In this document: positions 37,561 through 49,413 of the stretch, in pieces
Position numbering within the stretch: position 1 is the stretch's first letter
Layout: every line of letters begins with the position of its first letter
The notes under the pieces: model-generated
What the model saw: the letters and a program-made list of their open reading frames with translations, nothing else
The model's database searches: none
Told to the model about the DNA's origin: nothing
Origin: Fremontodendron californicum
Taxonomy: Eukaryota; Streptophyta; Magnoliopsida; Malvales; Malvaceae
Length of the DNA: 64,000 nt
Assembly (NCBI GenBank): GCA_030761205.1
Contig: JAULJL010000003.1
Location: 34,258,301 to 34,322,300 of the forward strand
Reading direction: 5' to 3'
Position numbers and translations under genes: made by a program

Positions 37561-38220
37561 GCAAATGCCGTAAGTGGTTACTTGCGATGGAGATAGAACT
37601 TGTAATAAGATCATCTGTTGGTTTTGGGGCTATATCTAAAGGAGTTGGTCGAGTAAACTTGGATTAGTATCCTATTAACTTTACAATGGTCTGCCTAAAT
37701 TGCTGTTTAAAGTCAGAAGAGCAGGCAGTCATAGTATATTATGTGCTCGGCCAGTCCTCTGCAGATAAGCTTCAGAGCTCTACTAGGTACGTACGATCTG
37801 CATATCGGTCGTTGGGCAGTGGGATTGGGATTATGGTAGTGCTTTTGAGTAGCAGAATGTGTGGGTGAGTATTGAGTGATGTCTGGGTCAAATACTTGTT
37901 TATGTTATCATATCATGCTATACATTTTACCGTTTAGGATGGACGAGTGATGTCTTTTGTTGAAGTTGGGGTTCACTCAAACTTCTTGTGTAATGAAATA
38001 AATCTATGGAGAAATTTCTTTCCCAGTTATTGCAAATGCAGATATTGTCAAACCATACTTGATTTTGAAACCCTTCTTCTCTTTCTTTCTAATGCAAAAA
38101 CAGAAATAATTTTTACTAATGTTTACCATAAAAGAAGTCCCTTCACCACCTGCTAACACAGCCAAGTTCTGCCTCTTCTTCTTGTCTTTATTCTTTTTTT
38201 TTTTTTTTTAAGTCTTCCAC
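37561..38220. other. Intergenic region downstream of SMG7
   Basis: No convincing gene. The part up to about 37950 may be the distal SMG7 3' UTR or flank. A T-run near 38191-38209 precedes the phospholipase fragment. Confidence 0.4.
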
Positions 38221-38370
38221 AGCCCCAGCTGCCATGCTAGTCTAATCAAAACCATCGTGGTCCTAGTGATGGACAATCGCTCGTTTGATCTCATGCTAGG
38301 CTGGATGAAGAAAATCAACCCTCAAATCAACGGTGTTGATGGAATTGAATGGAACATTTTGTCCCAAGAT
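38221..38370 (+). pseudogene. Truncated non-specific phospholipase C (NPC) fragment
   Basis: One frame reads IKTIVVLVMDNRSFDLMLGW followed by MKKINPQINGVDG. This closely matches the N-terminal phosphoesterase motif of plant NPC enzymes (IVVLVMENRSFDHMLGWMKK), which hydrolyse membrane phospholipids. The conserved His in SFDHM is Leu here. The frame is cut after about 50 codons by the repeat starting near 38368, and no signal peptide or later NPC exons are found nearby. It is a gene relic, not a functional enzyme. Confidence 0.7.
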
Positions 38371-38975
38371 AGTCAGTATCGTATTAGTGGATGTACCGTT
38401 TTTATTTTGATATTGATACGTATCGATATCAATATGTTTCGACGTATCGTTTCGGATTTATTTACATTTTTCAAATATTTTTTCATATATATATATATAT
38501 ATCTTGTTTTCAAAATTTTTAATAAAATATATTATATAAATATATATATACAAAATATACATCTATTACATGTATATATATATATATGTTTTTATTCAAA
38601 TATAAATTTTAAATATTTAATATCTAAAATTTTTAATCATTAAATAAGTAAAATAAATATTAAAATAAAAAAAATATAGTAAATTATTATTAATTATATT
38701 CAATAGCCTAATTTAATGAAAATATTTTATTTTTAAATGTAATTATGAAAAAAATAAAAATGATATGACACAAAATATTGAAATTGATTTAAAAAATCAA
38801 ATAAGTGAATTTTTAAAAATTAAAATCTTGTACTAATCGGTATGGGTCGGTACATACTGATATTGACCGGTACAGGTCGATACGAGCTGGTTCAAAAATT
38901 GAAACGATACGAGATTGATATTGTTTCGGTTTATCTTAAATGATACGTACTGATCGATTCGATATTAACTACACT
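38368..38975. mobile_element. TAGTCGGTA-family TIR element, copy A
   Basis: It starts TAGTCAGTATCGTA and ends, on the complement, GTAGTTAATATCGAATCG. The subterminal zones are rich in CGGTACGTACCGATAC-type alternations on both strands, and the AT-rich core is shared with copies B, C and D. It interrupts the NPC fragment. No coding frame. Confidence 0.75.
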
Positions 38976-39313
38976 GGAATATACACCAAAATCTCTTTTG
39001 TATTAAAAAGAGTATTATGATTCTATATGATCAAAAATTTCTCGATTGTTGAATGGGGTATTTCTCTCTTGTTCTCTCTCTATATGGAGGACTGGTGTTT
39101 CTCAATTCTACTCTCATCGAAGCATCCGCTGGACGCAACTATTTATTGAAGAGCAATCCGCCTCTTCAGATCCTCCCGCATAATTTTTTTTTTTTTTTTT
39201 TTTTTACAGCTTCTTTGCACCCTTTCATTTTTTTTTTCCTTCGACGGATTTCGGTGGAACACCGAAGATTTTCTTCCATTTGGAAGGCCAAACGTCCAAT
39301 GGCCATGGGATCA
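38976..39313. other. Unassigned spacer between repeat copies A and B
   Basis: Contains a short 88-codon frame from 39053 that starts in leader-like sequence and runs through a T24 tract. Nothing recognisable; possibly displaced flank of the broken phospholipase gene or another relic. Confidence 0.3.
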
Positions 39314-39923
39314 GTGTAGTCGGTACCGTATCAGCTGGTACGTACCAGTTTTAAGGTAAAACGAAACAGTATCAGTAGTGTATCGTTTTGGTTTTTATAT
39401 CGGTATGTACCGATTGTACTGACCTGTACCAGTCAATATTAGTCAGTGCCGGTACGTACCGGTTCGTATAAGATTTAAATTTTTTTTTTCACTTATTTGA
39501 TTATCTTAAATCAATTTATAATGTTTTCTCTATCATGATCATTTTTATTTTTTTCATAATTACATTTAAAAATAAATATATTTATTAAATTAATCTATTG
39601 AACTTAATTAATAATAATTTATTATATATTTATTTTATTTATTTGATGTTTAAAAAATTTGAATATTAAATATTTATAATTTATAATTTTATATTTACAT
39701 ATAAATATATATTTATGTAAGTAATTGAGATATATTTGTATATGTATATGATATATATTTTATTATGAAACTTGAAAATAGATTATATATATATATATAT
39801 ATGAAAAAATATTTGAAAAATACTGGTAAACTCGAAACGATATGCCGAAACACACCGGTATTGGTACGTACCAGTATAAGAACAAAAATGTTACGTCCTC
39901 CGGTACAGTACTGACTACCTTGC
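39314..39923. mobile_element. TAGTCGGTA-family TIR element, copy B
   Basis: Opposite in orientation to copy A. Left end GTGTAGTCGGTACCGTATC; right complement GCAAGGTAGTCAGTACTG. ATGGGATCA is repeated directly at 39305-39313 and 39924-39932, a perfect 9-bp target duplication, which fits Mutator-like transposition. Confidence 0.85.
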
Positions 39924-39932
39924 ATGGGATCA

Positions 39933-40475
39933 GTGTAGTCGGTATGTACCATTTTTAAGGTAAACTGAAACGGTATCAATTTCGTACTATTTCGGTTTTT
40001 GTACCGACCTGTATCGTTGAATACCGATTGGTACAAGTTTTTGATTTTTTTTTTTAAATTAAAAAAAAAAAATTCACTTCTTTGATTTTTTAAATTAATT
40101 TCAATATTTTTTGTGTCATGATCATTTTTATTTTTTTTTCATAATTACATTCAAAAATAAAATATGTTTATTAAATTAGGCTATTGAACATAATTAATAA
40201 TATTTACTATATATTTTTTTATATTTTAATATTTATTTTACTTATTTAATTTTTAAAAATTTTAGATATTAAATATTTAAAATTTATATTTGCATAAAAA
40301 CATATATATTCATGTAATGAATATATATTTGCATATGTATATAATAAATATTTTATTAAAAAATATTTGAAAAATGTCAGTAAACTCGAAATGATACATC
40401 GAAACACACCGATACCGATACGTATCAGTACCAGAACAAACATGGTACGTCCACCGGTACGATACTAACTACTTT
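39933..40475. mobile_element. TAGTCGGTA-family TIR element, copy C
   Basis: Same orientation and structure as copy B and directly adjacent to it; its left end GTGTAGTCGGTATGTACC follows the shared ATGGGATCA. No matching duplication is found to its right. The core keeps the same AT-rich order as A, B and D, with smaller deletions. Confidence 0.8.
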
Positions 40476-40779
40476 GGTATATTATCAAAGAAGTAACTTT
40501 GTTATAGTATTTCAATTACTGTGAATCTTAAGCTTTGAATAAAAAGTTTAAGATATTGTAATTTACTTATTTTATAGTGGATTCTAGTCGGATTTTGTCT
40601 CGTGATTTTTAACTCTAATGTGAAGAATTTTTTACATAAATTTTGATATTCTTTATTTCTATCTATATTATTTGTTGTTTGGCTTGGATTTTATTTCATA
40701 TTCATTATATTATTATTAGCTAAATTGAGCTGGAGATTTTGGTAATACAAAGATGTGAAAGAAGAGTGTATCACCCATC

Positions 40780-40995
40780 GTAGGAATTGGTGATATTTTT
40801 ATACACAGTAACACCGGCTGCAAATTGACATTGAAAGATGTAAGACACATCCCAGATCCGTGATTGAACATACTCGCAGTAAATGTCTTCGATAGAGAAA
40901 GATATGAGAGCATAAAAATGGACGATGAAAGTTGCTAAAAGGATCTTTGATAGTTGCAAAAGCAAAATTGTATTGCACTATGTACAAGACCTAGA
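40780..40995 (+). mobile_element. Copia retrotransposon relic (protease region)
   Basis: Translation gives VGIGDIFIHSNTGCKLTLKD, then VRHIPDP, a stop, LNILA and, after a frame change, KLLKGSLIVAKAKLYCTMYK. This order matches the stretch after the protease active site of plant Copia polyproteins (a DVRHVPD..LNL..KGS..VA..LY pattern). Stops and at least one frameshift make it a dead fragment; no LTRs or integrase/RT domains are attached. Confidence 0.65.
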
Positions 40996-41030
40996 CAAAA
41001 TTATGCAGTTACTAGATAAATGCAGTTGAC

Positions 41031-41730
41031 ATCTTTTATTGGAATGGAATAAACTTGTTCATGAGTTGGATCTGATTCGAGTCAAATCCAGGCAATATAT
41101 TAACAAACTTTATGACAGCCCAAAGCTCGATCCGACCTAAATATAGGCAAAATTTTATGTCCAGACCCGACCTAGCTATGCAAAAAACACTATCCAAGCA
41201 CACAATACGATCGATTCCTCTTAAAAAGGATCGATCACTCTTACATCTTTTATTGGAATGGAATAAACCTGTTCATGAGTTGGATCTGATTCGAGTCAAA
41301 TCCAGACAATATATTAACAAACTTTATGATGGCCCAAGCTCAGTCCGACCTAAAATATAGGCAAAATTTTATATCCAAGCCCGACCTAGCTATGCAAAAA
41401 ACACTATCCAAGCCCACAAGACCTGTCCAAATATTTTTACACAATAGAATCAATCCGTTTTAAAAAAATATTGATTCCTCTTAAAAAGGACAAATCACTC
41501 TTAAAAAGAATCAATTCCTCTTAAATTTTTTTATTACTAATAGTAAAACGGATTGAGCCTAGCCAAATATGGGCAAAAATGCTATGCCCAAGACCATATA
41601 CGTTTTAAAACGGATCTTATTTTTTTACCAAAGTTTGTTTTTTTGACCCAATATTTCTTTCCAAACCTCCCAAATATCGGACAGACTTTCGGATTTGAGC
41701 GGATAGTCTGGCCCATGGATAGGTCTAAAA
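41031..41730. repeat. Degenerate GTTCATG-family element with an internal 214-bp tandem duplication
   Basis: ATCTTTTATTGGAATGGAAT begins at 41031 and again at 41245, so about 170 bp is duplicated at a 214-bp period with few differences. Right-hand sequence (TTTGAGCGGATAGTCTGG ... CATGGATAGGTCTA, ending near 41730) resembles the ends of the 26997 and 28598 elements, so this is probably a rearranged member of that family. No gene. Confidence 0.6.
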
Positions 41731-42357
41731 TGGAATTGAAACCTAGATTCATCCGAACAAAGCCAAAAAGATATGGGAGTCACTCAAAAATTTCACTGTG
41801 TGATCATATATGCATAAAAGTTTACCAAAGTGGCAATGGGTAAAAGAAAATGAACATTTTCAGCATTTCTTCTCTACCAAATAGGTATCTAGAAAAGCAC
41901 TGCCATGCTTGTTCCATATGTAGGTCTAGGTGCTCTGAAAGAATAAAAAAAATTCTATGGTTGCTAGTTTGTTAGTAGCATAGTGAAAATTTTGTATTTA
42001 TGACCCAAGGCCTCATCCATTAAGCAAAAAGATTGTCATCACTCACTGGTTTGTATCGCCAACATTACCAGCTAAAAGTTTCAAAAGGAATATTTGATTT
42101 ACAGTCCGCAAAACTTCACAAGAAAAATTCAATAAATAGACATCATGCATAAGAGATTCACAAAAAAAAGGAAATTAGAGGCATTTCATGGTTAAACTGA
42201 AAGTGTAAAAAATTATTTACCCGTCGTTAACTTGTAAACATATCCTTTTCTCTATGTATAATGCTGTCTCGCTACCTGTATTTCGTGTTGATAACTCTCT
42301 TTTGAAGGAGATTGATATCAGCATGAGAATGGATGCACAGACTAATTAGATTATATC
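41731..42357. other. 3' flank/3' UTR side of the HPAT gene
   Basis: No independent gene seen. The part nearest 42357 (about 42130-42357) is probably the 3' UTR of the minus-strand HPAT gene; the rest is unassigned. Confidence 0.4.
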
Positions 42358-45300
42358 TCAGCCACGATTTAAAGTGTCCCAATTGGGAATATTGGCAGTA
42401 GCCTCGTTCACCATCTTCACAAGTCTCACCTGCAGAAATTGCAATTATCACATTTGTAACTGGAGAGATAAAGATCAAAATTACATAAATCGCAATTCAA
42501 AAAGTTTACGTCGACAAAAATATTTAATTTGAGAGTTTATTTAAATAGGCGTCAGGGAGTGGGAAAACAGTCCTCATAGGGTGATTGACTGATTCTGCTA
42601 TTACTTCTGTAGCCAATGGCAGAATATTAGTGCCAAGCCGCTACTCGGTAGCTATGTTGCTCCGAGTCTTTATTTTTCTTTAAGTACTCGTATCCGACGA
42701 ATATACGGACATGGGTATGAGGATATGATCCTCCAAAGATACTCCAAATACATGGAAAAACTTAGAAAAAAAATTGAACATACCCGTGTCGGATACATAC
42801 CCGTATCCGACACTCACACCCGAATCCGAGCAGCATAGCTCAGTAGTACTTCTAGCATCGATTATCACCAACTTAATGTCATCAATCGGCAATCACATTG
42901 AGTTGATAACTAAATTTAATAATGAAGAAAATGAAGCTGAAATAAGAAATCGGAATTTCCCAAATAATGCTTCAATCTTCAAGGAGCTCAGTCTACACCT
43001 TGAAGATTGAAGCGTCTGCAACATAATTTGAACTGAGTACAAAAATACAAAGACAATTTGATTAACCAGCAATGAGGGAGACACTGATTACAGCCATTAC
43101 CTGGATCCTGCTGTTGTGCATAGTAAATGATGAAAAATTCACTCTAGGGTATGGTCTGAATTCTTTTTTACTCAATGATCAGTCTATCAACTTCTATTTT
43201 TACCAGGTGGTTTGTATTTATATTTTCCAAATGGATGAACTTACCACGCTTTCAGGAACACCTGGAGGGGGCAAAGAAAGGTTCCTTGGAGGAGGCCCAC
43301 TAAGATGTGATCTCTTGTCAAAACGCCATTCTCCAATCTTTCCATATGTTAATTCTCCCTGTAATGCCAACTCAGAGTGAAGAACTTGTGGTACAAACTA
43401 AGGCAAGAAGGGCAAAATTTCATCTTAAACAGGTAAACAAAACACAGCTTTACATATAGACTTCAAAAACAATAAAGTAGAGAGAGAGAGATCCTTGTAT
43501 GGTTATACCTTTAAATTGTAGTCACATCCGTAAGTATAATGGATTATAAACTTCTTCCCTACTTCCAAATCCCATGGTGGCTGATAACAAACAGAGATGG
43601 AAGTTAAATTTCAAATGGTTGCTAAAGGTCATTGAGAGAGAAAAAAAAGGCTCATCATGTATATTAAAACCTGGAGCATGAAATCTTTACGAAGTATATG
43701 CCGCACGCCATGCAGTGCTGATGCCACAGCATATGCATACCTAAGTTCAACCGAATGGTCACCCGTGTCAAAAGGCCATATCAGCCAAGAGAATACAATT
43801 AAAACAAAATTTAAAAAAAAAAATTGTTTCTCACATTTCTAGCACCCATCCAAATGCCTTATCAGTTGCTGGGTCATCTTTCATCCTTAAAGAAACATTC
43901 ATCCATGTAGGTGAAATTTCCTCCAACACAGACTAAAGCATATAAAACATATAAACATATAAAACTATTAAGGCTGCAACAAAAGAGAAGATGAGGCCGA
44001 CCACAAGAAATTATGCTTTTAAATTTGTATAAATGAATGAAGGAAATGTTTAATGCAAAAGGAATTGAAAGGTGATTTATGCTCAGATCAAATGTGCCAC
44101 ACAAGCTACGACGATCATAAAGTGCTACCTTTCTAATAATCACAGGAGAATTGCCAATTGGATCAATATCTGTCACAGGACCCTTCTCCTTGGGATAGTA
44201 CTTCTTAATAATATGCTCATGTTCAGAGGGCTTAATGTAAAAAAAAGGGAACCCTGCTGGATGTTTTCCATTAGCCAAGTTAGGCAAAGGATTTACAAAT
44301 ACATGGTCAGGTTCTGCCATTAGAATGTATCTGCATCAGTCATAAAATGCAGTAACTTTTCAGATAATGTAAAGGAAGAGCGGAAAACACGAATGGTCTT
44401 ATCGGTTAAACGAAAACTCACTCTTCGTCAATTGTTGCCTTTTCCAACCATTGCACAAAAGCCCACGGTCTATTTAAGACAATATAACCCTGAAGATGAC
44501 ATTGAGACAAAAAAAGAATAATTTAGTTAAAACAAAGAGGTGTTTTTATTTCAGTTTGTGTCTCCGGCTAATGCTGATGGAGGATTCACTCTAAAAATAT
44601 GATTTAAGTGAAAAATGATATGAACATCTTCAACTCACAATGACACATTTTGGATGAACTTGATTTATATCTATAGATTTGACAATAAAAATATATCCTA
44701 TATCTATCAGTTTAGTTGTTTGTTCCTGCCCCTCCAATACTCCGAAATGATGCTAGGCTGGTTGACTTGAGTGAACCTTCGGCGAAATATCCAAATATTA
44801 AATACATTTAAATAAAAGTCAATGATCAAGAGATTCCAAAAAAAATGAAACTATATTGTTTGTAGCTTTCCTCTGTTCTCTAGCTCAGGCATCATAATTT
44901 GATGGAGAGAATGAAATTGTCCTTCATCCTTTAATTGATATTTTGAGCACCAGAACACATCCCATAAACTTTCCTGAATGGCTGAATCTACTATCCTCCT
45001 TACTAAACACAAGTACATAACAAATCATAAAAATTTCCCTTTAATGAAGAATCATGCAGACTGCTCACTAAATTATACATGTTCAAATATACAAGGGGAA
45101 ATGAAGAACTAAAACACTAAACAGCAGAAGACTGACCCGATCTAAACCCTCTGGAAGAGGATCAACAACAACAGTTGGAATCTCCTCCATCAAATTGTCA
45201 GGCTTCCCTGAATGCAAAATTCGAGTAAACTTTCCCATATCTGATCCGGGCATGTCTTTTACCTTCTTATACCAATAATACATAATCCGACACTGCCATT

Positions 45301-45478
45301 GACTATACGGAGCATCAGTTGCCGTGAGAGCAACATGGTACTTTGAGTTAGAATCCCCACCTTCCTTCAAGTTCTCAGACATTTGTCCATAGTGTATTAT
45401 CATAGTCAACAAATTATATGTTGCAAAGAAAAATCCTAGGACTAAAAGAACCAAAAAGAGCGGTGAAACGCGCTTCAT
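42358..45478 (-). CDS. HPAT: Hydroxyproline O-arabinosyltransferase (HPAT3/RDN1-type, GT95), 8 coding exons
   Basis: Golgi enzyme that adds arabinose to hydroxyproline of extensins and CLE signalling peptides. Exons in transcription order: 45137-45478, 44422-44489, 44129-44330, 43835-43932, 43671-43740, 43509-43580, 43245-43358, 42358-42429. All are GT-AG and in phase; 1038 nt, 345 aa. Residues about 6-26 form a single signal-anchor membrane segment (LFLVLLVLGFFFATYNLLTM). Conserved blocks: HVALTATDAPYSQWQCRIMY, FTRILHSGKPDNLM, GYIVLNRPWAFVQWLE, AEPDHVFVNPLPN (EPDH at 143-146, a likely metal/donor-binding motif), DPIGNSPVII, PTWMNVS, HYTYGCDYNLKGELTYGKIG and EWRFDKRSHL. It ends NWDTLNRG, three residues past the usual NWDTL end. 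The sequence is closer to RDN1/HPAT3 than HPAT1/2 (VVVDPLPEGLDR, ATYNLLTMII). The neighbouring genes are unrelated. Confidence 0.92.
42652..42838. mobile_element. Small TIR repeat, CTATGTTGCTCCGA family, in HPAT intron 7
   Basis: A second copy of the 18197-18426 family: left CTATGTTGCTCCGAGTC, right complement CTATGCTGCTCGGATTCGG. CTCGGTAG (42644-42651) and CTCAGTAG (42839-42846) flank it, an 8-bp target duplication with one mismatch, which suggests a hAT-like origin. At 187 bp it is shorter than the first copy because it lacks the internal 30-bp duplication. Confidence 0.85.
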
Positions 45479-46012
45479 CTTTTAGTATACAATACAAAAT
45501 CCTGCCTTCTCACAGCCAAAACGCCTAATTCAAATTATGCCATCTAGAGCAACATTTAGAGAGAAAATTCACAATAATTCCATTAAACCGCGCAAATTTG
45601 ATGCTATACAGTATAGAATTGCAGCAAGTAAAGAATACCCTTTATTGCAAAACCTCAGTCAATGGATCATAAATCCCTCAGAAATCCAAAGAATGAATCT
45701 GCATCAGTGCATTGCAAGCAACATCACAGTAAGATATGAGTCAATGCTGCATGAAAATGGCACTGTTTAAAGCAGGAGAACGCAAAATAAAAATGATTCT
45801 ATCTAAAAACAAAAAGGTAAATCTGGGTATTAATCAGAATTCACAAGTGGCAAGGATCAGATCTGATATTCTACTTTAAAAAAAAATTACAAAAAAAAAT
45901 AAAAAATACAAGCAAATGGAGCATAACCCAGAAGTCAAAAAAATACAGAAGCAACAAAAACCAAGAAAAAAAAAGAATGAAAAAGAGAGAATGCGAGATG
46001 AATGCAGTACCT

Positions 46013-46080
46013 GAAGAGATCTTGGGAAGAGTTTCAGAGGCATTTGAGATTTTGGGTTTCTTCTATTCAACGCCTATGGT
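46013..46080 (-). other. HPAT: Probable HPAT 5'-UTR exon
   Basis: On the minus strand, ...CCCAAGATCTCTTCAG is followed by a donor GTACTGC just below 46013. An acceptor lies just upstream of the ATG (within about 45479-45510, GGCAG or AAAAG), giving a leader intron of about 500 bp. The exon's upstream limit and the transcription start are not determined. Confidence 0.5.
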
Positions 46081-47845
46081 GGAAAACGCGGAAGTTTGAC
46101 AAGTTGGAAAGGTTGAATGCTTCTAAACTCTAAACTATAATAAAAGAGTAATAAAAATGGGGGCCTACTTGATCTGGTGTTCTTTTAAGATCGTAGATCT
46201 TTGCTTTGGCTTGTCAATTTTTGGTTTGCTTTCTACTGTTTTTGACTTTTTTTCATATGTAGCGACAAGCTTTAGTTGGATTTGGCATGTCACTTCACTT
46301 CTTTGCTTTATTTCATCCTATGTTAGTCCGCATCAAAAAAATTTTGAGGAAGAATTTATTTATATTAATATAAAATTAAATTTACAGATTTTTATATTTT
46401 TTATACGATTTATATTTTAATAAATCGATAGTTAGATTTAATAATATAATTATACTTAACGTACACGTAAAATTTTGAATCGATTCGATATTTTTATCAT
46501 ATCGATTGATAATACTATATTTTTCAATATATATTTAACGATTTAAATTTTTTTACATCGAATAAATAATTAAACATTTTAAATTAACTCAAAACTCGAG
46601 TGCATGATCTGGGTGAATATAATATAAAATACGACTGTTGGATTAAACAAATATTAATCGTATAAAAAATTAAAAAAATATGTAAAACTAAATTAATTGT
46701 ATATTAGTGTAAGTGGATCTCCGCACAATTTTTTTAATGATAAGTGTATATATATATATATATTCTTTAATTAAAGATATTGGTCCAAATTTTTTTCTCA
46801 ATTATATAATATGTATGATATTATTTATATTAATTATAAATTTTAAAATTAATGTCACCAGATATTAATTTTGTTAAAAAAATTGGTAGAAAAAACTCAT
46901 GATGAAATAATGAAACATAAATTAGTAAAGATATTTTAGTCTTTTACTTTCTTTAAAATCTCATTAAAATGCACTTACTTTTAAACTTATATTTTTACAT
47001 ATTTTTCCTTTATTAGTTTTATGCACACCCACCCGAAATAATAAATAATTGATTATTAAAAAATTAAAAGAAAAGAACAAATTTTAAAAATCACAGTTAC
47101 TTAAATATGAAAGAGAAAAAATGAGTAAGGGTTGTGTCATTGCTTAAAAGTGAAAAAAGTAGGGACTATAATAAATATTTAAATCAAATTTATATTTATA
47201 AGAAAATTAAAAGATTAAGATGCCCTTAATAATATATATCATTACGTGCCTTTAACTTTTAGTAATTTTTTTTATTGAATTGGTATTACTTAATTTGCGA
47301 CACTAAATTTTAGAGATTTTATTATTAGTATAGATTAATATTATATATTGCACACCATGATGTGGGTAAAAAAAATTGAGTTGAAAAAAAAATTATATAT
47401 TAAAATAAATTTATAACAAAAAGGAACTTTTTTAAAAATAAAATATATAAACGTCTTTAATTGCATTTATACTATAAATTTAATTTGATTTTTAGTAAAT
47501 TTATTAACTGAATTGATGTCTTATTAACTTATCACATTAACTTAAGTAGCTCTTTTAATAAAAGTATAGATTAGAAATTTGCTCACAATTATATAAGTAT
47601 TTTTATTAAAACGGTGTTTTAAAAGTAGATAAAGTTGCAAATGTGATAGTTTTAAAAGAAATGACGTGTGTTTTATTTATAAATGTTTTTATAAAAAAAA
47701 ATAGTAAAATGATCTCTACCTTTTTAGTTATTATTAAATATTTAATTTTTATGTCAATTTTCGAACTGTATCAACTTAATCAAAGATTTTCTCTATTTTA
47801 CATTTTGAAATAATCGCATTTTTTTTCTTTTAATATTTATTATTG
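46081..47845. other. Intergenic, AT-rich, no gene seen
   Basis: The first about 150 bp may be the HPAT promoter. The remainder is AT-rich with poorly preserved repeat fragments, e.g. a recurring GTGTC/ATTAAC...GACACCAA motif also seen at 27480, 28250, 29270 and 47280-47540. A short (TA)n run lies at 46748-46762. Confidence 0.4.
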
Positions 47846-47850
47846 AGTTT

Positions 47851-48053
47851 GTATTTGATGCACTTTCAATTTATAGATCTATACACTCATAGTGAATCCT
47901 ACATTGATATCTCATTAAAAAACTAACCACTAACCCCTAACTCTAACTCTAACCCTAACTTCTAACCCCTAACCTAACCACTAACCCGACCGGTGGTATA
48001 ATAGGATACATTGTCAGTGTATAAATCTATATACTGACAATATATCAAATATA
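47851..48053. mobile_element. About 200-bp MITE with a telomere-like CTAACC core
   Basis: Inverted ends of about 40 bp: left TATTTGATGCACTTTC...TATAGATCTATACACT; right complement TATTTGATATATTGTC...TATAGATTTATACACT. Between them, 47923-47987 is a degenerate array of CTAACC/CCCTAA units, close to but not the same as the plant telomere unit CCCTAAA. No coding capacity. Confidence 0.7.
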
Positions 48054-48339
48054 AATTCTTTATTATTTCACCCAACATTTTAGGTATATGAAATATTAGT
48101 ATGTCATTTAATTTAAGGAGTTAAATACCATTATGAATTATCCATTTAAAATATTTTCAATCTTTTATAATTCAAGTAGGAATATATGCAATTTTTTATT
48201 ATTAATTATCTAGCCAAATTTTAACGATACAGAAGAAAAGAAATAAAAGAATCACATTGATACTCCAAGGTAACAATTTTGTTTTTGAAATTTCCCTTGT
48301 AATAAAATTCTAATCATTTAAAATTAAGAGTTTATATCA

Positions 48340-49413
48340 AGGTAGTTAGTATCGTACTGATGAGCGTATCGTTTTTGTTTTGGTACTGGTACATATCGGT
48401 ATCGATATATTTCGACGTACCGTTAGGGATGGCAATTTAAAATGCGGATTCGGATATCCGCGGATATTCGATCCTTTTTTTGCGGATTCGAATTTGCAGA
48501 TTCAAATAAAAGTCAGATTCATATATTATAATTACTATCCGCAGCGGATTCAGAGCAGATGCAAATATGAAATCTCGGATATCCATTATCTGAATCCACA
48601 TTACTTCTGCGGATTCGGATATCCGAATCAGAATCCGCTTATTTGTAAAACACATAAATTTTGTTTGATTTTATATTTTTTATATAAAAAAATTGATTTA
48701 TTGAATTCGGATTTTTAGCGGATTCAGATATCCGACAGATAATGTTATTTAATTCGGATTCGGATTCGGATAGTAATATGCGGATTAAATACGGATAATT
48801 TGCGAATTCGGATTTTAAAACAGTTTTGCTGATTCGGATTCGGATAGTACAAAAAATGCAGATATCCGACCTGCTGCCATCACTACGTACCATTTCAGGT
48901 TTACCGGTATTTTTTAAATATTATATATATATAACCTATTTTCAGTTTCATAATAAATATATATCATATACATATGCAAAGATACCTCAATTACCTACAT
49001 AAAATATATATTTATATGTAAATATAAAATTTTAAATATTTACTATTCAAAATTTTTAAACGTCAAATAAATAAAATAAATATAAAAATATATAGTAAAT
49101 TATTATTAATTAAGCTCAATAGATTAATTTAATAAATATATTTATTTTTAAATGTAATTATGAAAAAAATAAAAAAGGTCATAATAGAGAAAACATTAGA
49201 AATTGATTTAAAATAATCAAATAAGTGAAAAAATTTTAAAAAAATATAAATTAAAATCTTGTACTAACCAGTACTAACTGGTATGAGCTGATACTGACCG
49301 ATATTAATCGATACTGACCAGTACGGACCGGTACAAAACCGAAATGGTACAATACTAATATCGTTTCGTTTTATCTTAAAATCGATACGTACCGATACGA
49401 TACCGACTACCCT
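48340..49413. mobile_element. TAGTCGGTA-family TIR element, copy D (split by a nested insertion)
   Basis: Left AAGGTAGTTAGTATCGTAC and right complement AGGGTAGTCGGTATCGTATC are inverted. The core order (TATATATAACCTATTTTCA, CATATACATATGCAAAG...) matches copies A-C. The element is interrupted at 48424-48885 by a younger hAT element. Confidence 0.8.
48424..48885. mobile_element. 462-bp hAT-type MITE nested in copy D
   Basis: Ends TAGGGATGGCA and, on the right complement, TAGTGATGGCA are inverted repeats. CGTACCGT (48416-48423) and CGTACCAT (48886-48893) form an 8-bp target duplication with one mismatch. Many CGGATTCGGATATCCG motifs on both strands fill the subterminal regions. Open frames here are artefacts of the repeats. 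Confidence 0.88.

Noticed and set aside
42358..45478. Assignment of the arabinosyltransferase to HPAT1 or HPAT2
   Set aside because: Signature stretches (ATYNLLTMII, DPLPEGLDR, CDYNLKGELTYGK) agree better with the HPAT3/RDN1 clade as I remember it; a tree would be needed to fix this.
48380..48893. 112-codon and antisense frames at 48.4-48.9 kb
   Set aside because: They run through the CGGATTCGGATATCCG repeats of a hAT MITE and translate to repetitive peptides.
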